From: Candidatus Aminicenans sakinawicola JGI OTU-1
Lineage (GTDB): Bacteria > Acidobacteriota > Aminicenantia > Aminicenantales > Aminicenantaceae
Assembly: GCA_000493965.1 (NCBI GenBank)
Contig: AWNV01000037.1
Span: forward strand, 1-13,520
Direction: 5' to 3'
Length of the DNA: 13,520 bases
Part shown: one piece after another, positions 1 through 6,491 of the stretch
Layout of the letters: each line of letters opens with the position of its first letter
Numbering within the stretch: position 1 is the first letter of the stretch
Notes under the pieces: model-generated
What the model saw: only the letters and a program-made list of their open reading frames with translations
What the model was told of the DNA's origin: nothing
The model's database searches: none
Program-made: the position numbers and the translations under genes

Positions 1-31
1 TTCTATCAGCAATTTTTATGAATAACCCACG

Positions 32-2683
32 TCAAATGTTCCAGCGGTAAGAAAACTTAATAAGAAATATATTGTCTCCTGGGGCGGTGAACAAATCACC
101 CAAGTCGCGGCTAAAATTGAAATCTCCTGGATTGGCATAATCTGCCCGGTTTTGAGTCCAAACAAGATAGAGAAGGGATCCCGGATGATATTCCCAGCGC
201 AGAACTATTGTTCCTCGCAGGGATTTCATGTTGAAATCGGGATTGGAGAACGAAAAGTCTGCAGCCGGTCCTGGACCGTCAGGATCCACTGTATATGTTT
301 CATCTAAATAAGAAATCGTGGATTCATCTTCCCCAAATATATTGTAATCATAGGTTTTAGGTTTCGAGAGCTCCTTGAATTCGTTATATTTTCCTATGGC
401 AAGAAAGGGCTGAAGATAGAGTTGAAGGCTCATCTTGGGAGTAAAGATCCAGTTCAATCGAATCTCGCTAGAGAGGACTTTTTGATCAAGCCTGCCAAAT
501 ACATAACGCGTGCCAAAAGTTGCGGTCATCAGGTAATCATTGACTCTGGTTACCCAGTGGATTTTTGACTGCCGGTTATAATAGCTTGGGCCGAAAGAAA
601 GACTGATATTGCTCCTTGGCTTCCAGCGAATGGAAACTTCACCGTTCCAACTTTGGCCTTCAGTTGGCCTTGAATAAAGGCTTGTGCCTGCAGATATAAC
701 AACAGGTTTCCGGCTGTCGCTATCCATCTCGAGATCGATTTGATAGCCAGCCGGAATGAGTGCCAGAGGTCCACCTCTTGTTAAATCATTACTTATTGTT
801 TGGGGATTGTAAGCGAACATCGTATTAAATCCCCAGTAATTCAAGAACTGACCTTCGGAAAGAAACAGACATCCATCCCAGGTTTTATTTCCGCCGAAGT
901 CATAATTTCGGAAAACACCACCCGCGATATATACACTGCGGAATACTTTTCCCGGGTGAGGCCAATCATAACCGGATAAAAGATGGGCATTAATTACATC
1001 AGAACTTCCAAACTGAAATCCTGCGTCATTAGAGTCAAAACCCGGGGAGAGCAGACCGAATGCCGCATTAAAAAGAAATCTTCCTTTTTGTTTGTTAATA
1101 GCAAATCGTCCTCCCCATCCGTTCATAGAAGTTGCCTCTTCATTTACCTCAACGTGAGTCGCATCCGGCCTCTGAAAATAGTGGATGGAAGATTGCTGCA
1201 GGCTCAGAATTTTATCCTGTCTGCCATCAACACGAGTGCTGCCAAACCAGCCGTTAATTACCCAGGTTTTGTTTTTATCGAGGAATGTCCAGCCATCGAT
1301 TGCGAAACTGAAAGCATTTTTATTGATAGTACTTTCAAGGTTTTCATTATTGAGGTCTCTAACGACCGAAGTCGCCATAAAGCCAAGTCCCTGGGCGCCT
1401 TCGTGGAACTCTTTCTGGGTACGAAGTACTCCATAGTAAGAAAAAGGCTCTACTTCTTCCTGGAAGCGTTGACTATCAGAATCAATTTCAGCATATTCCC
1501 GTGCGGTAAGGGCATTGATAAAACCGAAATTCCAGCCGCTTCCTATTTTACCGGAAAGTTTAAATGCTCCTAGTATAGTGGATCTGTCGGGATAATCCAC
1601 ATATCCATTTCTAGAGACGTATCCCTGAGGAGCACGTCCAATCCTGCGGCTGTAAAACAAAGAGGGAGAACTCCAGCTTATATTGACATAGTTGTTTGCT
1701 CCTCCTAGTCCAAAAGCATCAAAGATGTTGGCTCCTTCGATAAAGAAAGGACGTTTTTCTTGGTAATATGTCTCGTATGCAGAAAGGTTAATCACAGCAG
1801 GATCGACTTCAACCTGACCGAAGTCAGGATTGACAGTTGCATCCAGTGTCAGATTGCTCTTTAGCCCTATCTTCAAGTCGAATCCGGCATTACCCAAAAA
1901 ATCCTTTCCGGTCTGGAAAGGATTGCCTGATTCTTCGGGACTGAACTGAGCCTCGCCTACAGAGTAGGGGAGGAATTCGATATGTCGTCTAGGGCTGATT
2001 CCTCTGATCCCTGTGAGTTTGGCAAAGCGGGAGACATAGCCGTTCTCCTCTTTCGGTACCCAGACAAAGCTGAGTTTCTCGTTTTTTCGGTTAATGACTC
2101 TCTTAAAATTCACTCCCCATACGTATTCTTCTTTCTTGGGAAAGCGCAGTTGATTATATGGTATCCTTATTTCGACTGTCCAACCTCCATCATCGATATG
2201 GGTTTTCCACTCCCATACACCATCCCAGGTCGTATCATCCCATTCATCATTATATAAGGTCCAATCTACGATGGAACCGGCTGGATTCACGGCAAACTGG
2301 AAACCTGTCCTTCTGTCATAATACGGGTCCACGGCAAATATGAACCAGTCAGATTCAACAAAGTCATCCCGGCGCCCTAAACGGCTTGTGATTGATTCCG
2401 GATTCGAATCATAGAGTCGTGCTGCCACATAGATGGCTTCTTTGTCATAGGCTACCCAGACTTCAGTTTTCTCTGTGGGGGTTGCACCATCAATCGGGTC
2501 TGACTGGACAAAGTCGCTGTAACCCTTCGTTTTCCAGACTTTTTCCTCCAGAACACCGTCAACGTTAATGGTGCCATTGGTTTGAACGGCCTGAACGGTT
2601 TTTTGTGCTGATGGGTCGGGTGCCTTAGCAAATAGGAATAGGGGTATAAGACAGGAAATAATAAATAGAACTATTTTTTTCAA
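32..2683 (-). CDS. CBM9-like / DUF5916 outer-membrane protein
   Basis: The 883-residue product has a signal peptide (residues 1-19: MKK, a hydrophobic core, then FA-KA). A carbohydrate-binding family 9-like beta-sandwich follows at about residues 38-200, starting at INVDGVLEEKVW and including VWVAYDKEAIYVAARLYDS. The rest, from about 235 to the end, resembles DUF5916: long, rich in aromatic residues and in alternating strand patterns, and ending FSYRWNI, as in outer-membrane beta-barrels. Such proteins are common in Bacteroidota, Acidobacteriota and relatives. Their substrate is unknown, and a role in surface binding or uptake of glycan or peptide is only inference. The start is TTG, supported by AAGGAG at 2691-2696 with a 7-nt gap; no nearer ATG gives the signal peptide. 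The stop lies at 32-34, so the gene is complete. It diverges from the flavodoxin gene across a repeat array. Confidence 0.85.
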   Translation of the reverse strand: MKKIVLFIISCLIPLFLFAKAPDPSAQKTVQAVQTNGTINVDGVLEEKVWKTKGYSDFVQSDPIDGATPTEKTEVWVAYDKEAIYVAARLYDSNPESITSRLGRRDDFVESDWFIFAVDPYYDRRTGFQFAVNPAGSIVDWTLYNDEWDDTTWDGVWEWKTHIDDGGWTVEIRIPYNQLRFPKKEEYVWGVNFKRVINRKNEKLSFVWVPKEENGYVSRFAKLTGIRGISPRRHIEFLPYSVGEAQFSPEESGNPFQTGKDFLGNAGFDLKIGLKSNLTLDATVNPDFGQVEVDPAVINLSAYETYYQEKRPFFIEGANIFDAFGLGGANNYVNISWSSPSLFYSRRIGRAPQGYVSRNGYVDYPDRSTILGAFKLSGKIGSGWNFGFINALTAREYAEIDSDSQRFQEEVEPFSYYGVLRTQKEFHEGAQGLGFMATSVVRDLNNENLESTINKNAFSFAIDGWTFLDKNKTWVINGWFGSTRVDGRQDKILSLQQSSIHYFQRPDATHVEVNEEATSMNGWGGRFAINKQKGRFLFNAAFGLLSPGFDSNDAGFQFGSSDVINAHLLSGYDWPHPGKVFRSVYIAGGVFRNYDFGGNKTWDGCLFLSEGQFLNYWGFNTMFAYNPQTISNDLTRGGPLALIPAGYQIDLEMDSDSRKPVVISAGTSLYSRPTEGQSWNGEVSIRWKPRSNISLSFGPSYYNRQSKIHWVTRVNDYLMTATFGTRYVFGRLDQKVLSSEIRLNWIFTPKMSLQLYLQPFLAIGKYNEFKELSKPKTYDYNIFGEDESTISYLDETYTVDPDGPGPAADFSFSNPDFNMKSLRGTIVLRWEYHPGSLLYLVWTQNRADYANPGDFNFSRDLGDLFTAPGDNIFLIKFSYRWNI

Positions 2684-2690
2684 CTTAAAT

Positions 2691-2696
2691 CTCCTT
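2691..2696 (-). promoter_or_regulatory. RBS that decides a TTG start
   Basis: Read on the minus strand this is AAGGAG, 7 nt before TTG at 2681-2683. It supports the non-ATG start of the DUF5916 gene, whose signal peptide begins at that codon. Confidence 0.75.
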
Positions 2697-2773
2697 GTGA
2701 ATAATTAGGACTAACGAGCATGTCTTTCTTTTTATATTAATAATACGTAAGAATAAGCGAATTGGTTTACATT

Positions 2774-2803
2774 AATATACATTTAAAAAAACTTTTTTGT
2801 CAG
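2774..2803 (-). promoter_or_regulatory. Candidate promoter of the DUF5916 gene
   Basis: On the minus strand, CTGACA (2798-2803) is followed after 18 bp by TATATT (2774-2779). Each hexamer matches the sigma-70 consensus at 5 of 6 positions. Transcription would start near 2767, giving a leader of about 85 nt. The region is AT-rich, so a chance match is possible. The promoter lies about 50 bp from the nearest GGTACC repeat. Confidence 0.4.
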
Positions 2804-2854
2804 TATACCTAAGAAAGTAAAACGTTTTAACAAGCACTTTGGTTGCCAAAAATC

Positions 2855-2955
2855 GGTACCAGGTACCCTTTTACTGAAGTAATATCGCCAAAAAAAATGG
2901 TACCAGGTACCATTTTGTTGATTTGCATTTCCCTATTCAAACGGTACCAGGTACC
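2855..2955 (+). repeat. Three-copy GGTACCAGGTACC array, 44-bp period
   Basis: Identical 13-mers GGTACCAGGTACC start at 2855, 2899 and 2943, so the period is exactly 44 bp twice and the spacers are 31 bp. The spacers differ in sequence but are all AT-rich. Each 13-mer is an odd palindrome: two self-complementary GGTACC halves around a central A. In the middle copy the symmetry extends to a perfect 23-bp palindrome (2894-2916) through an A-run and a T-run. The repeats lie between two divergent genes. They could be REP-like elements or an operator array; the sequence does not decide. Confidence 0.9.
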
Positions 2956-3036
2956 TTTTTGAGCTCCTTATTATTGATGTTGTATTGTTTGTACTGTAAT
3001 ATCTTAAACTGAAAGGATTTTCAAAGGAGGTTAAAG

Positions 3037-3615
3037 ATGAAGATTAGAGTCGTTTTTTGTGTGATTGCGGCAGCGGTCTTTCTCCTAGCATTTGTGACTG
3101 GAATTAATTGTATGAACAAAGGGAAAAAAGGGGCGATTATTTATGCCTCACGCTACGGAAGCACAGCTCAAACTGCCGAATGGATTGCCGAAGGAATGGA
3201 GGGAATGGCTGAAGTAATGCCTGTCTCAGAAGCGGCTGATCTAAGCTCCTATGATTTTGTCATTCTAGGCTCTGGAATCTACGGAGGGCAGTTTCACAAG
3301 GACATGCGTGCTTTTCTCGAAGAGAAGAAAGAAGAGCTCAGCCAAAAAATAACAGCCATCTTTGTTGTTTGTGGCGCCTCTGGTTCTTATGCCCAGGGAT
3401 ATCTGGATATGTTTGCCGAAGAGAGCGGCACCACACCTTCCTTGATGAAGGCTTTTGGTGGCTGGCTCAAGAAGGAACTTCTGTCTTCTGAGGATTTCAA
3501 GATACTGGAGAGTTATTACAAGAGCATAAACAGTCCTTTTGAAAACTATGACCATACAGATAAGGCTAAAGCCCTCGAGTTTGGAAGGGAAATCAAAAAC
3601 AAGCTTTCCGAGTGA
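3037..3615 (+). CDS. Membrane-anchored flavodoxin-domain protein
   Basis: The 192-residue product opens with a hydrophobic segment (residues 5-23) followed by the basic stretch NKGKKG. A flavodoxin-like domain of about 160 residues follows. The FMN phosphate loop is visible as ASRYGSTAQTA (37-47). A second flavin-contact region is SYDFVILGSGIYGGQFHKDM, and the strand ITAIFVVCGA comes next. The closest family I recognise is the Flavodoxin_5/HemG-like group, which carries FMN in electron transfer. The redox partner here is unknown. The basic residues after the hydrophobic stretch favour a signal anchor with the flavin domain in the cytoplasm. C25 sits in GINC, which is not a good lipobox. The start has AAGGAGG at 3024-3030 with a 6-nt gap. 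The gene stands alone and is probably monocistronic. Confidence 0.8.
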   Translation: MKIRVVFCVIAAAVFLLAFVTGINCMNKGKKGAIIYASRYGSTAQTAEWIAEGMEGMAEVMPVSEAADLSSYDFVILGSGIYGGQFHKDMRAFLEEKKEELSQKITAIFVVCGASGSYAQGYLDMFAEESGTTPSLMKAFGGWLKKELLSSEDFKILESYYKSINSPFENYDHTDKAKALEFGREIKNKLSE

Positions 3616-3659
3616 ATGTGTCCAATGTGGGCTTGCCCATCGCCCCATAATCATAATGT

Positions 3660-3679
3660 GGGGTCAGACCGACTTAAGT
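3660..3679 (+). repeat. REP-like odd palindrome GGTC-A-GACC
   Basis: GGTCAGACC is self-complementary around a central A, the same design as GGTACC-A-GGTACC. The 20 bases here match those at 5897-5916 at 14 of 20 positions, and both carry a downstream AGAAATA (3692-3698 and 5921-5927). The two look like diverged copies of one intergenic element. No transposase gene is nearby. Confidence 0.5.
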
Positions 3680-3820
3680 TATTGATAATATAGAAATAAA
3701 CCTGAATATTTGCTTGTTTTTCGCCCTTAAACCGCTCATTTCATAGCCGTGATCATCGTAAGGTTCATCACGGTAATCCATACTTAAGTTGATGTAGAAG
3801 GGGACATCGTATTTAATTCC
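3674..3820 (-). pseudogene. Possible degraded coding fragment
   Basis: The minus-strand frame is open for 48 codons between a stop (3821-3823) and TAA (3674-3676). It encodes a Tyr/Asp-rich stretch that includes MDYRDEPYDDHGYEM, unlike the usual product of AT-rich noncoding DNA. The internal ATG has no ribosome binding site. Its end runs into the REP-like palindrome at 3660-3679, so the tail is probably not native coding sequence. I do not recognise the family. It could equally be a chance open frame, in part shaped by the CCGTGAT/ATCACGG inverted repeat it contains. Confidence 0.25.
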
Positions 3821-3955
3821 TCAATGAGTATCATTAAAATCATAATTTTGCTTGTAAAATTTGCCAGTGAACTGGTTTTTGGAAAGTTTAAACCGAACGA
3901 TTCAGTATTCTTATGCATAGTAAGTAGTGAATGCCAATGATTGAAAGGAATAACA

Positions 3956-4315
3956 ATGACACAAACGATGAAAACCTGTCAGTATTGCTGTGAAGAAATC
4001 AATGCCGATGCGGTAAAATGCCGCTTTTGTGGCAGCCGCATTAAGCCGGGCCGCACGCAAGAGGAATGGACCCGTGATTTACCAGGACGATGGTTTCTGG
4101 GGGTAGCGAGCGCCGTGGCTGCCAAAACCGAAATTTCCGTATATTTCTGGAGAGTCCTATTTATGGTAACCACCCTTATTCATGGAATCGGAGCACTCTT
4201 ATACTTATCACTCTGGGCGATAATCCCATTTCGTACCGGAGATGAGGCTTTATTGAAAAAAGGTGTTGAAAAAATCCAGGAAATCCTGGGAAAATGCGGA
4301 GTCAAAACAGCCTGA
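3956..4315 (+). CDS. Zinc-ribbon PspC-domain membrane protein (copy 1)
   Basis: The 119-residue product has an N-terminal zinc ribbon with CQYC (C8, C11) and CRFC (C22, C25). A PspC-like region follows at about 39-94, from LPGRWFLGVASAVAA to YLSLWAIIPF, with one long hydrophobic segment, then a charged helix. PspC proteins sit in the inner membrane; the E. coli member takes part in the phage-shock envelope-stress response. The domain here is divergent: the usual GVCAGLA stretch reads GVASAVA. The ATG at 3956 is chosen because AAAGGA (3944-3949) lies 6 nt before it. The upstream in-frame TTG at 3941 has no ribosome binding site and would absorb this one. The sigma factor gene follows after 151 bp. 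Cysteine spacing is identical to copy 2 at 5552, so they are paralogues flanking a sigma/anti-sigma pair. Confidence 0.75.
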   Translation: MTQTMKTCQYCCEEINADAVKCRFCGSRIKPGRTQEEWTRDLPGRWFLGVASAVAAKTEISVYFWRVLFMVTTLIHGIGALLYLSLWAIIPFRTGDEALLKKGVEKIQEILGKCGVKTA

Positions 4316-4405
4316 TGGTGGAGATTTTGCCCAGTCATACAAAGGGATTCTACAGAATGCGAGAAAAACGAATATGAATGTTATTATGTTTACAGCAAAA
4401 GATGT

Positions 4406-4435
4406 TTGGTTCCTTTTTCTCACTCATGCTAAACT
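4406..4435 (+). promoter_or_regulatory. Candidate internal promoter before the ECF sigma gene
   Basis: TTGGTT (4406-4411) is followed after 18 bp by an extended -10 box, TGC-TAAACT (TGC at 4427-4429, hexamer at 4430-4435). It would start transcription near 4442, just before the ATG at 4467. This supports the later start of the sigma gene, since upstream in-frame start codons would lie before the transcript start. The -35 match is weak. Confidence 0.35.
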
Positions 4436-4466
4436 AGAAACAGAGCAAATAAATACCGGAAAATTG

Positions 4467-5030
4467 ATGCATACAAATAAGAGCTGCGAACAAGTAATTA
4501 CTGACCGGGTAAATGTAGACCGGCATAAAATCATCGACTCACTTGTACGGGCATATTCCGACCGATTGTTCCGGATCATTTCCAGGATGGCTCATTCCCA
4601 TACTGCGGCTGAAGATATCCTCCAGGATACCTGGGTACTTGTGATGCGTAAGCTCCATCTCTATGACCCGTCGAGGCCGATCTTTCCATGGTTGACCCGG
4701 ATCGCCGTCAACTCCTGCCGTTCTTACTGGCGTCACGAACATTTGCGCAGTTTCTTTAATCCAGTGGATATCTATGAAAGAACTAAAGGACTATTACATG
4801 GAAAGGAACAAGATGTGTCCTATGCTGTTGAGAACCGGCACCTCGCACTAGAGGTTCTGGAAAGATTATCGCTGCGGCTCCGCGAGGTTGTGGTCCTAAA
4901 GTTTTACAGCGGTCTGACATACGAAGAAATGGCAGAAGTATTAAAAACTCCGGTTGGAACAATAAAGAGCCGCCTCAATTACGCCATTAACAAAATGCGG
5001 GAGATTTTTGACGAGGGGAGGATAACATGA
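4467..5030 (+). CDS. ECF-type RNA polymerase sigma factor
   Basis: The 187-residue product has the two domains of an ECF sigma-70 factor and nothing else. Region 2 spans about 22-92, with AAEDILQDTWVLVMRKL and the following PWLTRIAVNSCRSYWR. Region 4 spans about 127-181, with LRLREVVVLKFYSGLTYEE and the helix-turn-helix TPVGTIKSRL. It would direct core polymerase to a small stress regulon, probably including its own operon. The frame is open back to 4263, but the earlier part overlaps the PspC gene, has no good ribosome binding site and would lengthen the protein beyond family size. ATG at 4467, with only a weak GGA-containing site before it, is therefore my choice, not certain. The stop overlaps the next ATG (ATGA, 5027-5030), so the anti-sigma factor is translationally coupled. 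Confidence 0.85.
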   Translation: MHTNKSCEQVITDRVNVDRHKIIDSLVRAYSDRLFRIISRMAHSHTAAEDILQDTWVLVMRKLHLYDPSRPIFPWLTRIAVNSCRSYWRHEHLRSFFNPVDIYERTKGLLHGKEQDVSYAVENRHLALEVLERLSLRLREVVVLKFYSGLTYEEMAEVLKTPVGTIKSRLNYAINKMREIFDEGRIT

Positions 5031-5539
5031 AAAACACGCTCTGCAGCGAATTCCTGGAGTATTTGGATATACTCCCACAAGAAGGCCTTTCCGACGAGCT
5101 AAAGCAGCATCTGGACTCTTGTCCGGACTGCAGGCGGAAGTACGCTAGGATTGCACCCATGCTGAAATCACTTTTACAAGTGCCTTCTCCTGCTAAATTA
5201 AGCGAAAAAAAATTAGAGCAGCTTACGGCGGCTGCCATTAGAGACGATATTCGGCGCAGTAATCGACGGTCAGGGTTCAGGGTCATGTTCAATGTTATCA
5301 TTGCGCTCCCCATTGTTCTGGGTATCAATTGGCTGTGGTTAACCATGGGATCATCGTTTCTGACGCGATTTATTTCCCCGGATGTAGCCAGGGTGTTTGT
5401 CATTACTTTTCTTATGGCTGCGACCTGTATTGCGGCCCTCACATTCGGGCTAATTCCTATTTTATGGGGGTTTAATCGCCCTCATCTGTCTGACCTGGAT
5501 TATCCCCGATCGGCAGTTTTTTTGGATAATTCAGGCTAA
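5027..5539 (+). CDS. zf-HC2 transmembrane anti-sigma factor
   Basis: The 170-residue product has an N-terminal zinc-finger anti-sigma motif, H28-x3-C32-x2-C35 (HLDSCPDC), with a further cysteine at C6. This fits the ZAS/zf-HC2 class, which holds ECF sigma factors inactive at the membrane. Two hydrophobic segments follow at about 86-105 (FNVIIALPIVLGINWLWLT) and 124-148 (FVITFLMAATCIAALTFGLI). The short segment between them would face the periplasm, and the C-terminal tail would return to the cytoplasm. The ATG overlaps the sigma stop by 4 nt, the usual sign of paired expression. There is no large periplasmic sensor domain, so signal detection may be through the membrane or by a partner. The adjacent PspC proteins are obvious candidates, which is inference. 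Confidence 0.8.
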   Translation: MKNTLCSEFLEYLDILPQEGLSDELKQHLDSCPDCRRKYARIAPMLKSLLQVPSPAKLSEKKLEQLTAAAIRDDIRRSNRRSGFRVMFNVIIALPIVLGINWLWLTMGSSFLTRFISPDVARVFVITFLMAATCIAALTFGLIPILWGFNRPHLSDLDYPRSAVFLDNSG

Positions 5540-5551
5540 GGAGTGATTACA

Positions 5552-5848
5552 ATGGACAATAATATGAAACAGTGTCCGTACTGCGCGGAATTGGTTAAAA
5601 AAGAGGCTGTCAAATGCCGTTACTGTGGTGCCTGGTTGGAAAAAGAACAGAGACGCTGGAAGCGTTCACGCGAAGGCAAAATGATTCTCGGGATATGTGC
5701 AGGATTGGCCAAACGTTTTGATGTCGATGTAACGTTGATCCGGCTGGCTTTTATTATTGCAGCTATGTGGGGCTGGGGGATACTGGTGTATCTCGTTCTG
5801 TGGCCGCTGATGCCATGGGAACCTCAATCCGGGAATCCGGAGGATTAA
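5552..5848 (+). CDS. Zinc-ribbon PspC-domain membrane protein (copy 2)
   Basis: The 98-residue product starts with a zinc ribbon of the same spacing as copy 1: CPYC (C8, C11) and CRYC (C22, C25). A typical PspC domain follows at about 40-92: REGKMILGICAGLAKRFDVD, then DVTLIRLAFIIAAMWGWG and YLVLWPLMP. It is closer to the PspC consensus than copy 1. ATG at 5552 is preferred over the in-frame GTG at 5543 because AAGGAG (5538-5543) lies 8 nt before it and overlaps that GTG. The gene begins 12 bp after the anti-sigma stop, so it is almost certainly in the same operon. A role in envelope stress sensing or in control of the ECF factor is inferred from the family and the context. The zinc ribbon could bind a protein partner. 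Confidence 0.85.
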   Translation: MDNNMKQCPYCAELVKKEAVKCRYCGAWLEKEQRRWKRSREGKMILGICAGLAKRFDVDVTLIRLAFIIAAMWGWGILVYLVLWPLMPWEPQSGNPED

Positions 5849-5896
5849 ACCCGCCTCTCAAGTAATGGAATCCTTTCCAATCTAGATATAAGATAG

Positions 5897-5916
5897 AGGG
5901 TTGGCCCGACCCAAGT
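5897..5916 (+). repeat. REP-like odd palindrome GGGTTGG-C-CCGACCC
   Basis: GGGTTGGCCCGACCC (5898-5912) folds back on itself around a central C, with one T-G pair. It lies in the gap between the convergent PspC copy 2 and RidA genes. It resembles the element at 3660-3679 (14 of 20 positions) and shares the AGAAATA that follows. It has no T-run, so it is not a standard terminator, though it is the only strong dyad I see in this convergent gap. Confidence 0.5.
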
Positions 5917-5981
5917 ACACAGAAATAGGCAGAATCTTTTAATGATTTTTCTCCGTATATAAAGTTATAAGGTTAACTATA

Positions 5982-6440
5982 CTATTTCACGGCTACGGCA
6001 GCCATTTCGATCTTTGCGTTTCTTGCGAGCTTGACAACCTGTACTGTTGCCCTTGTCGGAGGGTCTTTCGGAAAATATTTCCTGAATACGTTGTTGAATT
6101 CTCCGAATTCGTCGAAATTGGTGATAAAAACCGTTGTCTGGACAACATTCGAAAGATTCATCCCGGCTTTTTTCAATAAAATTTCTATGTTCCTGATGAT
6201 TCTTTCAGTCTGCTGTTCCATTGTCCCTTCTTCGAATTTGCCTGTCTGTGGGTTGGAAGCAAGCTGCCCCGAGATGTAGAGTGTGTCTTTAGCCAGTATG
6301 GCAGGGCTGAATGGGAGGTCGGCTTTCTTTTCAGTCATGTAAATTATTTTTTTTGTCTTTGTCTGGGGAAAAGACTCTGTAGAGAGAAATATTAAAATAC
6401 ATAAAGTGATAAGAACCAGTGATAGAACTTTTTTATTCAT
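5982..6440 (-). CDS. RidA/YjgF-family protein with signal peptide
   Basis: The 152-residue product has an N-terminal signal peptide (about 1-26: MNKK, a long hydrophobic core, then STESFPQ) fused to a full RidA domain (about 34-152). RidA proteins are trimers that hydrolyse reactive enamines and imines such as 2-aminoacrylate, and are normally cytoplasmic and about 128 residues long. Here the extra length is the export signal. Family residues visible by comparison with E. coli RidA are S57 (S30), R130 (R105, which binds the substrate carboxylate) and E145 (E120). Y17 aligns with F44, and C107 with T132. The signature PTRATVQVVKLARNAKIEM is intact. AAGGAGG at 6445-6451 lies 4 nt before the ATG. 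Deaminase activity is plausible because the arginine is kept, but the periplasmic substrate is unknown. Confidence 0.85.
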   Translation of the reverse strand: MNKKVLSLVLITLCILIFLSTESFPQTKTKKIIYMTEKKADLPFSPAILAKDTLYISGQLASNPQTGKFEEGTMEQQTERIIRNIEILLKKAGMNLSNVVQTTVFITNFDEFGEFNNVFRKYFPKDPPTRATVQVVKLARNAKIEMAAVAVK

Positions 6441-6491
6441 AATACCTCCTTATTTATTAGCATTTTTTAGTTTAACAAAAATAAGAATAAA

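Larger units (their letters stand above)
2684..3036. other. Divergent intergenic region with repeat array
   Basis: This 353-bp gap separates the minus-strand DUF5916 gene from the plus-strand flavodoxin gene. It holds the candidate DUF5916 promoter (2774-2803), three GGTACC-type repeats (2855-2955) and the flavodoxin RBS (AAGGAGG, 3024-3030). I saw no convincing flavodoxin promoter: TGTAAT at 2995-3000 is a possible -10 box, but its best partner, TTGATG at 2974-2979, is only 15 bp away. No ORF in the gap looks coding. Confidence 0.7.
3616..3955. other. Intergenic region with palindromes and an open minus-strand fragment
   Basis: This 340-bp gap holds a small hairpin, TGGGCTTGCCCA (3628-3639), without a T-run. 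It also holds a CCCCAT/ATGTGGGG inverted pair (3643-3663), the odd palindrome GGTCAGACC (3662-3670), and a 7-bp stem CCGTGAT/ATCACGG (3747-3773). The 9-mer ACTTAAGTT occurs twice (3672-3680 and 3782-3790). A minus-strand frame from 3820 to 3674 is open. I found no convincing promoter for the following zinc-ribbon/PspC gene. Confidence 0.6.

Noticed and set aside
983..1573. 196-residue plus-strand ORF
   Set aside because: It lies antisense to the DUF5916 gene; its product has no recognisable motif and it has no RBS.
2855..2955. CRISPR array
   Set aside because: The regular 13-bp repeats with 31-bp spacers recall CRISPR, but the repeats are too short, there are at most three in a cluster, the spacers are uniformly AT-rich, and no cas gene is present.
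3109..3111. Lipidation site at C25 of the flavodoxin protein
   Set aside because: The preceding residues GIN do not fit a lipobox; a signal anchor explains the segment better.
3628..3639. Intrinsic terminator after the flavodoxin gene
   Set aside because: TGGGCTTGCCCA folds with a 2-nt loop but is not followed by a T-run.
3941..3955. TTG start for zinc-ribbon PspC copy 1
   Set aside because: It would translate through the AAAGGA site that serves the ATG at 3956, and it has no RBS of its own.
4263..4466. N-terminal extension of the ECF sigma factor
   Set aside because: The frame is open, but it overlaps the PspC gene, lacks a good RBS, contains a promoter-like site, and would add 68 residues not found in ECF factors.
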